From: Bremia lactucae
Lineage: Eukaryota > Oomycota > Peronosporomycetes > Peronosporales > Peronosporaceae
Direction: 5' to 3'
DNA: 46,323 nt
Assembly: GCF_004359215.1 (NCBI RefSeq)
Contig: NW_027152029.1
Location: forward strand, 1,771,865-1,818,187
Translations under genes and position numbers: made by a program
Shown: positions 28,311 to 37,788 of the stretch, piece after piece
How the letters are laid out: each line of letters starts with the position of its first letter
Position numbering within the stretch: position 1 is the first letter of the stretch
Notes under the pieces: generated by a model
The model's database searches: none
What the model was told of the DNA's origin: nothing
The model's input: only the letters and a program-made list of their open reading frames with translations

Positions 28311-29760
28311 CGGGAGGGGGCCGAAATCTGGATGGAAGCATTTGATGCTCAAGAGCACGAAGTGCAACTTCTTCGTGAGAGCCTTGCTCGGGTGAGGGCA
28401 CTTTTGAGGCGGTTCAAAACCTTCTTTCGATGCTAGAACATCAGCAACCTCGTTTAGAGGGCCATTTGGACATCCTGGTGAGGATGCAGAAATCTGCGGC
28501 TTAACCGCCTGTCTCGGCGCAACCGCGTTAAGTCCATGTGGGAAGGATCCCGATATGGCTTAAGCAAGCCGACGTAGAACACTGGGTGTGTACGCAGCTT
28601 GCTAGGAAGGTTAAGCGTGTAAGCTAGGGTCTTCTTGGCCATGACCGTAAATTGTCCAATAAAGCGCGGGCGCAATTTGGTCTTGAAGATCGCGAAAACC
28701 AAGTTAATAGGTTAATTCTTAGCTTTTAATTAAAGGTAATCTCCGACCACATAAGCATTAATACAGCTTCTGCTTTTGGCATATGCTTTTTCTTTTTGTT
28801 TGTCTTGGCTATCAGCCATCATGTCACGTACATGTCTTAAGACACTAAATTGTATTGCGATAAACTCGCTTACTTGTTTCCAAATGGTAAATAGGGCTAA
28901 TATCAGCAAGCTCATCGGCTTATTCTCCCCTACCAGCCCTAAGCCACGCAGTGGTATCGTTAACGGAACGCGTGGGTGGGTGAGGCCGTTGACATAGAGC
29001 GGAGTGTAGCCTGTAGAGGCATGGACAGCGTTATTTAACGCAAATTATCCCACTGGAAGCATTGAGCTCCAGTGCTTTGGTGTTGGAACACACACACTGC
29101 GTAAAATGTTTTTAATGACGCAATTGACACGTTCAGTTTGACCATCGGTCTGCGAATGGTCTGCAGTGGACATATCCAATCTGGTACCCAGCACTCGGAA
29201 ATCGATTGCCAGAATTTACCCGTGAAACGGGGGTCCCGATCAGAAACGTTTGCCACTGGCAAACCGTGCTGTCGAAATACACGATCGATGAACAGCCTTG
29301 CTGTACCTTCACCATCAATAGTATCCGGCACGGCCGCTAAGTGTGCCATTTAGCTCAATCGGTCAACAAAGACAACTATGCCGGTGTTACTGGTCGAATC
29401 TTTCGGTGGACCGAAAACAAATCCATACTAATGGACTTCCAACACCCTATGGGTACGGACAGACTTGCCAGTGACGCAGCAGCATGCGCCGAGGGCTTAA
29501 CCCGTTGGCAAGTTTCGCACGTGCGAACCTATGTGCTGACCCATTTATAAAGTTTGAGCCACCAATAAATCTGCCTTACAGAGCCGTAGGTCATTTCTCT
29601 ACCGAGATGACCACCAAGGACTGTATCGTGCCTCATAGAAGATTCGGTACTTTAAATTCTCAACATGAGGAACAACGACAGGTGGAGGATCCACAGCGTC
29701 CGCGCAATAAAGCAATAGGTCTTTATCGATAAACAATCGACATAACCTTGCGCGCAAACG
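28311..29760 (-). pseudogene. Family C integrase (copy 2)
   Basis: The zinc-binding part is in the 29480-29740 region. The core appears as MAHLAAVPDTIDGEGTARLF, then HGLPVANVSDRDPRFTGKFW (about 29230-29290). The core continues to about 28730 (VLRHVRDMMADSQDKQKEKA, RSCINAYVVGDYL), and the C-terminal part is KTKLRPRFIGQFTVMAKK and LRTHPVFYVGLLKPYRDPSH (28454-28690). Several stops and frameshifts. Copy 1 lacks everything beyond DGEG. Confidence 0.85.
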
Positions 29761-30464
29761 TGCCGGCAATTTAAAACCCGAGTCAGAGTTCTTTAAAGCT
29801 CGTAGCAGAGCTACACACTGTTCATCCTTGGCTTAAGCCAGACGGATTAAGTCAGCAATAGGCGACATGATAGTCGTTAAATGAGAGAGCTCATAATCCG
29901 GCCTGCGTAATAACGCATTGGCCAAAGCATTCTGCTTGTCAAGTTTATACTAAACCTCGAAGTTGTATTTGATGAAAAAAGATAGCCATCGGGCCATTCT
30001 CTGCATGGGTTAAGGCGACTTAGTCGCCGTGCGTAATGACGCGTGATCTGTCCATATCACAAACGGCTTAGAGCCTATCAGACGAACTCTGAATTTGGCG
30101 AGAGCATACTTCATAGCAAGTAACTCTTTGTCATGAACTGATTAGTTCTTTTCCGCAGCTATAAGCTGTCTAGATTCGAACGCAATTACACGTTCACGCC
30201 TACCATCATCTGTTTGAAACAAAGCATTGTCAATGGCAAAATCCGATGCGTCACAGACGACACTGAAAGGCCAATTTGGGTTTGGCAGTGCCAGAATCGG
30301 GGCATGGATAAGACTATCCATAGCTGCTCGAAAAACATTATTTTCGGTGCTACTCCAGCACCATTCTGTATCTTTTTAAGGAGATTAGATAATGGCCTAG
30401 CCATATCAGCGTAATTTTCGCTATATTTTTGTAAATAATTGGCGAGACCCAACCACTTACGCAA
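29761..30464 (-). pseudogene. Family C RNase H (copy 2)
   Basis: Homologous to 3426-4043, at about 90 percent up to position 30247 and almost identical from there rightward. Readable parts include WLGLANYLQKYSENYADMAR and the DASDFAIDNALFQTD-like start of RNase H, KELLAMKYALAKFRV-like and DALLRRPDYEL-like segments. Several stops. Confidence 0.82.
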
Positions 30465-31430
30465 ATCCTTTTGGTTTTCAGGAACCGGTCAATCTACTGT
30501 GGCTTTTACCTTAGCGGGATCCGCTCTAAGGCCTCGCATTCCAATGAAGCATCCTAAAAAAGGAATTTCGTTTGCGCCAAAATGCATCTAGATGCATTGG
30601 CATAGATTTTTTTTGTGCGCATACACTCGAGCACTGCTCGCAAATGGTCGAAATGGTTGTCCATATCCGACCGACCCTGCTCCGCACGACTATGGACAAA
30701 AATGTCATCGAAACAAGTCTGTGCATAACCTCGATGAGGGCAAAACAGTTGCGTCTTTAGACGAATAAATGTTGCCGGGGCGTTGGAAAGCCCTTGTGGC
30801 ATAATCAGCCACTCCCATAACATTTCTGCTTGGGGTGCTAACCGTTGTAAGCGGAATATCGCTAGCTCGCATAAGCAATTGGTAGTAATCATCAACTAAG
30901 TCAAGATCACTGTCACATTGTACATCCCACCATATTGTTCTGAAGAACATCCTTTCTAGGAACGGGGGTTCGTGCTGGTATAGTGACAGCATTAAGCTTA
31001 TTATAAGCATGTACAATGCGCCATTTACCATTTGGCTTTTTGACACAAAATGTCGGTGTCAATGAGGAGATTTGCTCTCTCGTGCCATTCCAGCCTCGTG
31101 CTTAGCACGGAAGAAATCGTTAATGACGTCACACTGCTCCCTTGGTAAAGGCCATTGTCTTGTGACACAGTGTTTGGTTCCCGGAACCAAGTCAATTTCA
31201 TGACGAACACCTCTATCCGCTTAAATGTAGATTGAATAATTGCCGACCATCTAGGCGCAAAACTTTTCAACGCCATCCATAAGCCACTTGCAATACCTAC
31301 TGTTTCAACAAGGCTAAAAGGTGTTGCGAAAGTAGGAGGTAAAACAGATGGTGGATTATTTCATACCACATCTTGGAATTTCTTAATCAAGGGACAAAAG
31401 GGATCCGTAGGATCTTTTCGGTGACCCATT
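30465..31430 (-). pseudogene. Family C reverse transcriptase (copy 2) with a 116-bp insertion
   Basis: Same motifs and same frameshifts as 4051-4923, including QTCFDDIFVHSR. It is interrupted at 31219-31334 by a 116-bp segment absent from copies 1, 3 and 4, placed between the RHEIDLVPG region and the preceding linker. Confidence 0.87.
31219..31334. repeat. 116-bp insertion private to copy 2
   Basis: Starts CTTAAATGTAGATTG, ends GCGAAAGTAG. It lies between CTATCCG and GAGGTAAAAC, which are contiguous in copy 1 (about 4799). No clear target duplication or terminal repeats. On the minus strand it reads through as SLVETVGIASGLWMALKSF, which I do not recognise. Confidence 0.6.
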
Positions 31431-32370
31431 TCGCGCACTAAGTGCAGCTTTTGTGTCATCCAGGACAGCTTCGTCTAGAAGTGACGATGAGTTAACTCAA
31501 TTGTTGGTCAAATGACCACTATCTCAGATAAGTCGCCAGCCTTTCAGGCTCGGCCGCACTCATCAATAGACATTTCGTCTAGCTCTAAAAGAGCATGTAA
31601 CGAACGGATTGCCTCAAGGCTAACTCCCCCCCTCAACGTTACCGGTTACACCATTTACAAGCGTATGTAATCGCTCACTCGTATCACTTTGTGAGGGTAT
31701 ACACGCTTCGTGTCCATCCTGTCTTGAAGTGGAGACAATACGCCTCTTAGAGGCCGGGACATTCACGTCCCCGGATTTTCCAGCCTGTATTAATTCTATA
31801 CAAGACATGGTGTCTAATTTGACATCCAACAAGGAGTTAGGTAACTCAACTTCCTTATCCAGCGAGCGTTTACGTGTCACTTTACGTGCATTAGAAGGGT
31901 TTGACCCAAAAAAATGCCCTGGCGAACCGCCAATAGTGTCAGTATAGACACTCAGTATGGTGCCACCTCGGCCGACCACACTTGGTGGACTTAGACGTGC
32001 CACTCCACGTATCTCAGGTATATTGCACTCTTGAGGTCCTGGTGAACCGCCAACAGTGTCACTACTGACACTCAGTATGATGCCACCTCGGCCGATCATT
32101 CTCGGTGCACTTAGACGTGTTACTCCACGTATCTCAGGGACTTGATGATTCGGCCTTAGGTCAACAATGCTTTAGCATTCAGTGAATCGTTATTACAATG
32201 AGTGTCACTCGACGGAGTACGTGCCGTTCGACTTATTTCTGCTGAGTCGGGCTTAGAATTAATGTTTGTAACAGTAGAGTTTATTAACTCAGACATGCCA
32301 ATGTCTAAAACACTGACAGACTCATTCAATGATCCACGCCAATAGCGCTTTTGTTGCCTAGCAAGGTGGG
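31431..32370 (-). pseudogene. Family C protease-RT linker (copy 2)
   Basis: Nearly identical to 4924-5836, including the 120-bp tandem repeat (31918-32037 and 32038-32142). It encodes the GRGG..ILSV..DT.GGSPG module twice. A homopolymer C run is shorter here than at 5092-5099. Confidence 0.7.
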
Positions 32371-32780
32371 TTAATGACTCTCTAAAACTTTGCTAGAAAC
32401 ATTGCGCGTGGCGCCTAAGGTCTTAGACCTCCAATCGATCCATGGCTCATGGTGTTCTAACCAGGCCACACCAAGGATGAGATCATATCTGGAATCCAAA
32501 TCAAGGACGAGACAGCGTTCCATATTGTCAAAGTCCAGAAACTTTATACCTAAGCTCAATAGAACTTTGGGAACAGTGACACGAGTCCCAGTCGCTAAGC
32601 GAACAGTGATTGTATCACCTCCATGCGCTTTAAGCGCCTCAACGTATTGTTGACTTCCTTTAAGGGAAAGGCGTCAAGCATAATTGCAAGACGCTCCTGA
32701 GTCAATTAAAATTGACCACGGCTTATCAAAGCCCTTTACAGTCGCTTGAGCGACTAGCAATCCAGGCTTGTACTCTCGCC
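32371..32780 (-). pseudogene. Family C aspartic protease (copy 2)
   Basis: Same as 5837-6245: DSGASCNYA followed by the same in-frame stop, GDTITVRLATGTRV, LDLDSRYDLILGVAWLEH. The high identity to copy 1 ends at about 32758. Confidence 0.85.
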
Positions 32781-33520
32781 CCGTGCCATTAAGCACCGAG
32801 CTAATCGGGGCTAGGTTCTGTTTGTTCTCACCTCCTAGAGTTTCGACAGAGCCTAGATCTCCCCCAATAGGGCGCCCCGCACCTACTGGGTATCGACGTT
32901 TTTCCGCACCGTACCAGATCTCTGGTATAGGTCGGAGTTGGAGCTCTTTCGAGCTTTACGCGAATTTCGTAGGGGGCAGGCCGGACGTACATGTTTTGTG
33001 CTTCCGCACGTATAGCATCTACGGATATTCTTATGCTGTTCCACAGGCCGAAGTGCCTCTTCTCCTTCCTCAAAGAGGATTGGATCCATGAGTTTCGGTC
33101 TATTAGATAGTACCCATGTGCTCGAAGAGCTTGTTCGGTAAACAGGCGTGCTAATGTGAGCAGACTAAAGGTCGAACTCGGCGCGTAGCGCTTTGGCAAC
33201 TGCCTCTTTGAAAGAAGCAGAATGAGATCAGAATAATTCCGTCCGGGCAACGCCCTCATTATAAGATTTCCCATAAATATTTGTTACTACAATCGTCAGT
33301 TCTTGATGCATAGATGCAATGAGAGTTCTCAACTCCTGGACAAAGTTCCCTAGGGTTCTTTTACCCGATCAGGGAGGCTTCGTACCGCATGAAGGCTTCA
33401 AGCCTTGCATACAGGACCTCTGGTCCCTGGGAAAGAATAAATTCCACAGCCAAAATAAGGTTTTGAGCTTGTCATAAGTGGTGCGTTGCGCTTCTGACAA
33501 TTCTGGAAAATATTCCATTT
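32781..33520 (-). pseudogene. Family C gag (copy 2)
   Basis: MEYFPELSEAQRTTYDKLK-like start at about 33520, then a capsid-like part. The zinc knuckle CYTCGSTKHVRPAC lies at about 33000-33045 (intact C-X2-C-X4-H-X4-C). At 32870-32900 is a natural hairpin CCCAATAGG-GCGCCCCGCA-CCTACTGGG just before the protease, relevant to the palindrome at 41594. About 270 residues of capsid seen in copy 3 are shortened here (junction near 33365). Confidence 0.82.
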
Positions 33521-33578
33521 TTGTGAGGGTTTAGTCTTGCAAAGATTCAGGCGTAGATTGACTACGAGTGCTACCAGG

Positions 33579-34059
33579 TGTAGCGGAGCTACCTCGCTCC
33601 TAAAGTCAGAGGAAGACTTTCAGTCTCAGAGAGTCACTTAGTTCTATTGAACTAATGAATTTAATCATTGAGGAAGTCGTACAAGCTATTAAAGCTTAAG
33701 GAATCCTAGTTCAAGCGATTCAGGGGTTCGTATAACCAAGTGACAACTAGTGCCCAAGAGGATATACCTTAGAAAGGCTTCTATCTCTTACAGATCAATG
33801 CGCAAACCTAATAGGCACTTAACGCTTTAAGATCAAAAGGGGTACTGCACTTTATTTATTTATTTTAATCTAAAAACCTTATTCTAGCTAAATTAAAATA
33901 GATTTGGCCGCCAGATTTATATCTGGCGGCGACCACATTTATTACCCATAATAAATGGGATTTAAGTAATTAACTATTTTAAAATTAGATAAAAGGGTAT
34001 TTACCATAAAGTTAATGTATTACAACAACGATTCTCCAACCGATGTATGCCCCATTACA
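33579..34059 (-). repeat. Family C LTR (5-prime LTR of copy 2)
   Basis: 481 bp, TGTAATGGGGC...GCTACA on the minus strand. It has the same length class and closest sequence to 1748-2233, and hairpin GCCGCCAGAT/ATCTGGCGGC at about 33905-33930. Its outer end abuts the MULE. Confidence 0.9.
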
Positions 34060-34064
34060 ACAAT
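34060..34064. repeat. Right copy of 5-bp target-site duplication (ACAAT)
   Basis: Partner of ACAAC at 1743-1747. The MULE frame resumes across it with ILTHLF. Confidence 0.7.
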
Positions 34065-35456
34065 ATTCTGACTCACTTATTTTTGCTAACCCAAAGTCTA
34101 TCAAATTGACGGCGCTTTCTTTCTATTTTGTTATTGGACTGCACATACAAGACAAACAAGTATAAAATGCCCTTGCTCCATGCTGCTGGGTTTACTTGCC
34201 TCAATTCAACATTTGCATCATCCTTTTACATTATTGCCGAAGGAGAATCAAGAGGACTACACATGGGCACTACACCAGATCAAAAGTCTGTAAGATGGAG
34301 AACCCTCTCCAAAGGTCATACTCACAGATCGCAAGATTGCATAAGTAAGAGCTGTCCAAGAAGTATTCCCAACAAGTAATCATCTCCGTTATCGTTGGCA
34401 TATTAAACAAATGTGCTGGCAAACTGCAAGGGTAGATTTAGGACTTCGAAAAATTTGATGATTTCATGAGTGAATGGTGACAGGTAATTGTTTTTTTCAT
34501 GATAAAGAGACAGATGTTATCAGTATCTAGTTATGTTCATTATCATTATAGTTGTAAACAGCAGTACTCCTGAAATTCCAACCAGCTCTTGGGATGCAGT
34601 GAGAATAAAGTACAGATCTACTGTTAAACTAAAAGATACATGGCTTGAGCAAAAGGAACGCTTTGCGATGGCATGAACAAAGTTTTACCATTACTTTGGA
34701 AATATCAACACATCATGACTTGAAGGGGCTCATGTCACAATCAACGGTAGATAAACGTATCAACAATGGATTACGCGATAAAATTCCAAGTTAACTAATT
34801 GCGTACAACAGCAAGAGAGGGAGTTTTGGACAGCAGTTACAGCAAACGAAACTCGAAATTACCATGATCTGAATGAGAGGATATATGATGGTGTGGTGGG
34901 TAAGGTGTCTCCCTTTCCTCTTCACAAAAAATATATCAAATTAACGAGGGCTGGCTGGCAACGTGGCAGATACTTGTACACATTCTTTTTAAGCAATATT
35001 TGGTCTACCCTGCTGGCACTCAATTTGAAAAAATCGGCAATGACCAAACTCTCTTACCAGCAGACATCCACCATCAATGGCACCTTTCTCCAGAAATCAA
35101 ATTAACGGTGACAGAAGATACTCAAGGATGATTGGACTCGTGTTGTAAAATTTTGGAAAATATTGTAGCAACTGTAAACAACTTACCAAAGCATAAGTGT
35201 CCAGTGAACAAAAGAAAATGAAAGCCCAACTTCGAGATGGCAACATAGAAATCAAAATATCCAAACCCTCCTAGTATCCTTCTTAAGCTGCGAGGACACT
35301 AGAAGGATCAAAGCAGCAATTCAAAAATGACGCTTCAACAAAACGAGGTTTGTCCGCATTTTAGCATCAGACACAGGGAAAATGCAGGTTCGGTGATTGC
35401 GGAAAATATGGCCATAATAAGCGGTCCGGCAAAGTTCCAGTGTCAGGTGCCAGACA
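34060..35456 (+). pseudogene. MULE transposase, catalytic part and zinc knuckle
   Basis: Continuation of the gene at 1015-1747. In order: ILTHLF then FANPKSIKL (34065-34110); LLLDCTYKTNKYKMPLLH (34128, first catalytic Asp in the MULE signature); KENQEDYTWALHQIKSL and VILTDRKIA (about 34230-34330, second Asp), RYRWHI (about 34392). Then TWLEQKERFAMA, FYHYFGNINTS and EGAHVTI (34640-34745), and a zinc-knuckle-like CGKYGHNKRS at about 35395-35430 whose last cysteine has become glycine. Many frameshifts. Typical MULE length would be 600-900 codons, consistent with the sum of the two parts. Confidence 0.85.
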
Positions 35457-35631
35457 GTTTGGAACGTTCAAATTGCAAAGATCCTCGATGATGTTCCTGC
35501 AGATGAAACCTGTAATTATCGTGCAATTGCTCACCTGCTACACTGGGATGGTTTGTTTGGCAGTAAGCCTTCAAGCTGGTGCTCTGAGCACTCTGATCTG
35601 CTGTCAATATACCGCAAGCGCAAAGTGTTTT
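35457..35631 (+). pseudogene. OTU-like cysteine protease domain fused to the MULE, first half
   Basis: Frame reads ILDDVPADETCNYRAIAHLL, the OTU signature around the catalytic cysteine (normally DGxCxxRAIA; here the glycine is Glu), then SEHSDLLSIYRKRKVF. It stops at the family A LTR. The continuation of the domain is found inverted at 37130-37295, in frame once the 5-bp duplication GTTTT is counted once. OTU proteases cleave ubiquitin-like conjugates. Here the domain follows the transposase zinc knuckle, so it was probably part of the MULE protein or a second MULE gene. Confidence 0.7.
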
Positions 35632-36072
35632 TGTAACGGGGCACTGCCGACTTCTACTGCTTCAGTACAAGTCCACTTCGCACTGCCTCAGTGCGAGTGG
35701 TGCCTCACGTCACTTCACGTACACTAGTACGTGCAGAGGAAGTCTCTCTTTAAAACACTTGCTTTAAAAAAGGGTTAATTAAAAACTGTATTTAATATAA
35801 TTAAGTTCTTCTGTTCTATCTTTATAATACTAACTTAATTATAAACTAATACAAAACATGTAATTACGTCTTATCTGTCTCTCTCTTTGCGCGCATCCAG
35901 CGCTGACTGGACCGCGGAGAAAGTAGATATAATGGTCTATATCTACCAATGGATAAGATCTTAGAATACTACCATGAAAATAAATATTCTCCAAATATTA
36001 TCAGACATTTACATAATATATTAATTAACAATCTTTAAATGTTAATTCCATGTAACGATATTCCTCGTTTCG
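35632..36072 (-). repeat. Family A LTR (3-prime LTR of A copy 1)
   Basis: 441 bp in minus orientation; plus strand reads TGTAACGGGGCACTGCC...GTAACGATATTCC. Flanked on the left by GTTTT (35627-35631). Polypurine tract AGGGGAGGGG on the minus strand at about 36075-36090. Confidence 0.88.
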
Positions 36073-36560
36073 TCACCCCTCCCCTAAACGACAATCTCTC
36101 TGACTGTCATTAAATAGAATATTCACCATAAGACCACTTGATTAAAAACGATGTTGATTGGTCAGAACCATCATTCTTAATTTTATCGCATGGTTAACAA
36201 GTCCATGCGGTATGCGAAAAGTGCGACGTCTTCGTGCTCTCAAGAACCGCTTGGGTTCTAGGGATGGTAATTGAGTTATCCCCGAAGTTAACTTCGGAGG
36301 CGCATACAGATCAAGGGTATAAGTGCCTACTCTTGATCCGTCATCAACCAAGACATTTAATTTCTCGGTTTCTTCCTGAGATTTATCCACAGGCTGCCGA
36401 GAATTAAACCCTCGGGATGCTGAAGTCTAGTCACTTCCATATTAACTTTTTGAGGATATTTCTCCTCGAGTACCTGGGGAATTATTACCTCAACGTCTTC
36501 TGACTGTGGTTGGGCTATCACAGTCGGATCCTCTACGGTCGACTTTTTATTCGACCTAGG
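36073..36560 (-). pseudogene. Family A pol linker remnant
   Basis: Minus strand encodes VDDGSRVGTYTLDLYAPPKL, then SLEPKRFLRARRRRTFRIPH, as in the spacer between protease and RT. It ends at about 36142, followed by unassigned DNA to the polypurine tract. The RT that should follow is deleted. Confidence 0.65.
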
Positions 36561-37078
36561 ATCATCGTGTTGTCCATTTTAGACAACCGGTATCTTCCTT
36601 GAATGTCGCCCGCTAAGCGTACATTCATGTCTCAATCCACTCGACTTATTTGAGTGGTGGACCTTCGGCGCTGCCTGTGCATTCGCACAGCCGCCGCCAG
36701 CTGACTCCACAGGGTGATTAGTAATCATACTGTGATCTTGTGCAGTCGTACTAACGACCGTACCATAAGTGAGGCCATCGCACTCGCTCGTAGGACATCT
36801 ACACGCTTGTGGACGCTCCAAGACGGTCATCAGATGTCCATTTGACGAACAAGTGGCAGGCATCTTTACGGATCGATGCTGCAAGCTGATTTTTGGCACA
36901 TATTTTCTGAGCCAAGGTAAACCTAGGATGACATCAAATTTGTCATCCATATTCAGTACGATAAATTTATCATCGTACTGTAAATCTTTTAACGTGTAGT
37001 GAAATTTCACTCCGCGTTTCATAGCTGTTATCGATACGCCTGTCGCTAGACGCACCGTCATCCTCGTTGGAGGGATGT
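36561..37078 (-). pseudogene. Family A aspartic protease (copy 1), C-terminal part
   Basis: Minus strand: MTVRLATGVSITAMKRGVKF, YTLKDLQYDDKFIVLNMDD, KFDVILGLPWLRKYVPKISL, the flap and second motif of a Ty3-type protease. The N-terminal part (NNFIRRQSLEGSRLKYVEH) is at 39145-39204 on the plus strand, displaced by the inversion. A 160-codon open stretch continues into the linker. Confidence 0.82.
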
Positions 37079-37129
37079 AGTGTACTTAACGAGGACTGTG
37101 TAACATTAGGGCAACTTTAGCCCCATAAA
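37079..37129 (-). repeat. First 51 bp of a family B LTR, displaced by inversion
   Basis: Reverse complement of the B LTR start, GGGCTAAAGTTGCCC through CGTTAAGTACACT. The remaining 485 bp of the same LTR begin at 39205 with TGGTGTACTTAA. Total 536 bp equals the solo LTR at 23326-23855. Confidence 0.85.
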
Positions 37130-37295
37130 GAAGATCCGGATCCAGCTTCAGTCAAAATAACCACTGGCCTTGAATAGCAGGTACCTGCAAGAATAGCCCA
37201 TTCAGGAGAAGCAAACCAATTGGTTTCTATTGCGTTCCCAACTCAGCTGGTTTTCCATTTCATTAAAATCGTTCTGAAAAATTTGTTGCCAAAAC
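37130..37295 (-). pseudogene. OTU-like domain of the MULE, second half (inverted)
   Basis: Minus strand reads WQQIFQNDFNEMENQLSWER and, after a shift, NWFASPEWAILAGTCYSRPV then VILTEAGSGS. This resembles the late part of OTU domains, with W....E...LA..Y..PV.V.. before the catalytic His region. It is bounded by AAAAC (37291-37295, the GTTTT duplication in reverse) and by the B LTR start. Confidence 0.6.
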
Positions 37296-37738
37296 TGTAA
37301 CAGGGTGTATCGTTACATGAAATTAATACTTAAAGGTTGATAATTAATATGTTATCTAAAAGGTAAGTAATATTTGGAGAATATTACTTTACATATTAAT
37401 AGTCTAAAATCTTATCCATTGGTAGATAAAGACCATTATATCTACTTTTTTCGCGGTCCAGGCAGCGCTGGACGCGCGCAAAGAGAGAGAAAGAGAAGAC
37501 GTTATAAAAAATGTTTTGTATTAGTTTATAATTGCTTTAGTATTAAATAGATAGAAACAGAAGTACTTAATTATATTAAATACAGTTTTTAATTAACCCT
37601 CTTTAAAGCAATTGTTTTAGAGAGAGTCTTCCTCTGCACGTACTAGTGTACGTGAAGTGACGTGAGGCACCACTCGCACTGAGGCAGTGCGAAGTGGACT
37701 TGTACTGAAGCAGGACAAGGCAGTAGTGCCCCATTACG
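37296..37738 (+). repeat. Family A LTR (5-prime LTR of A copy 1, inverted)
   Basis: 443 bp, TGTAACAGGGTGTATCG...CCCCATTACG. Its U5-side end has three hairpins in a row (about 37640-37720). Primer binding site TGGTAGCACTTTG begins at 37741, two bases after the end. Confidence 0.88.
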
Positions 37739-37788
37739 CCTGGTAGCACTTTGTATTCCGTCCAAGGACCACAGTTCCATCATCTAAC

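Larger units (their letters stand above)
27638..34059 (-). mobile_element. Family C Ty3/gypsy chromovirus, copy 2 (degenerate)
   Basis: This minus-strand element reads from right to left: 5-prime LTR 33579-34059, primer binding site 33568-33576 (TGGTAGCAC), gag, protease, linker, RT, RNase H, complete-length integrase and chromodomain, then part of the antisense ORF. Its 3-prime LTR is missing because of the fusion with copy 3. It preserves the family C 3-prime architecture best. Its RT-protease core shares nearly every mutation with copy 1. Confidence 0.87.
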
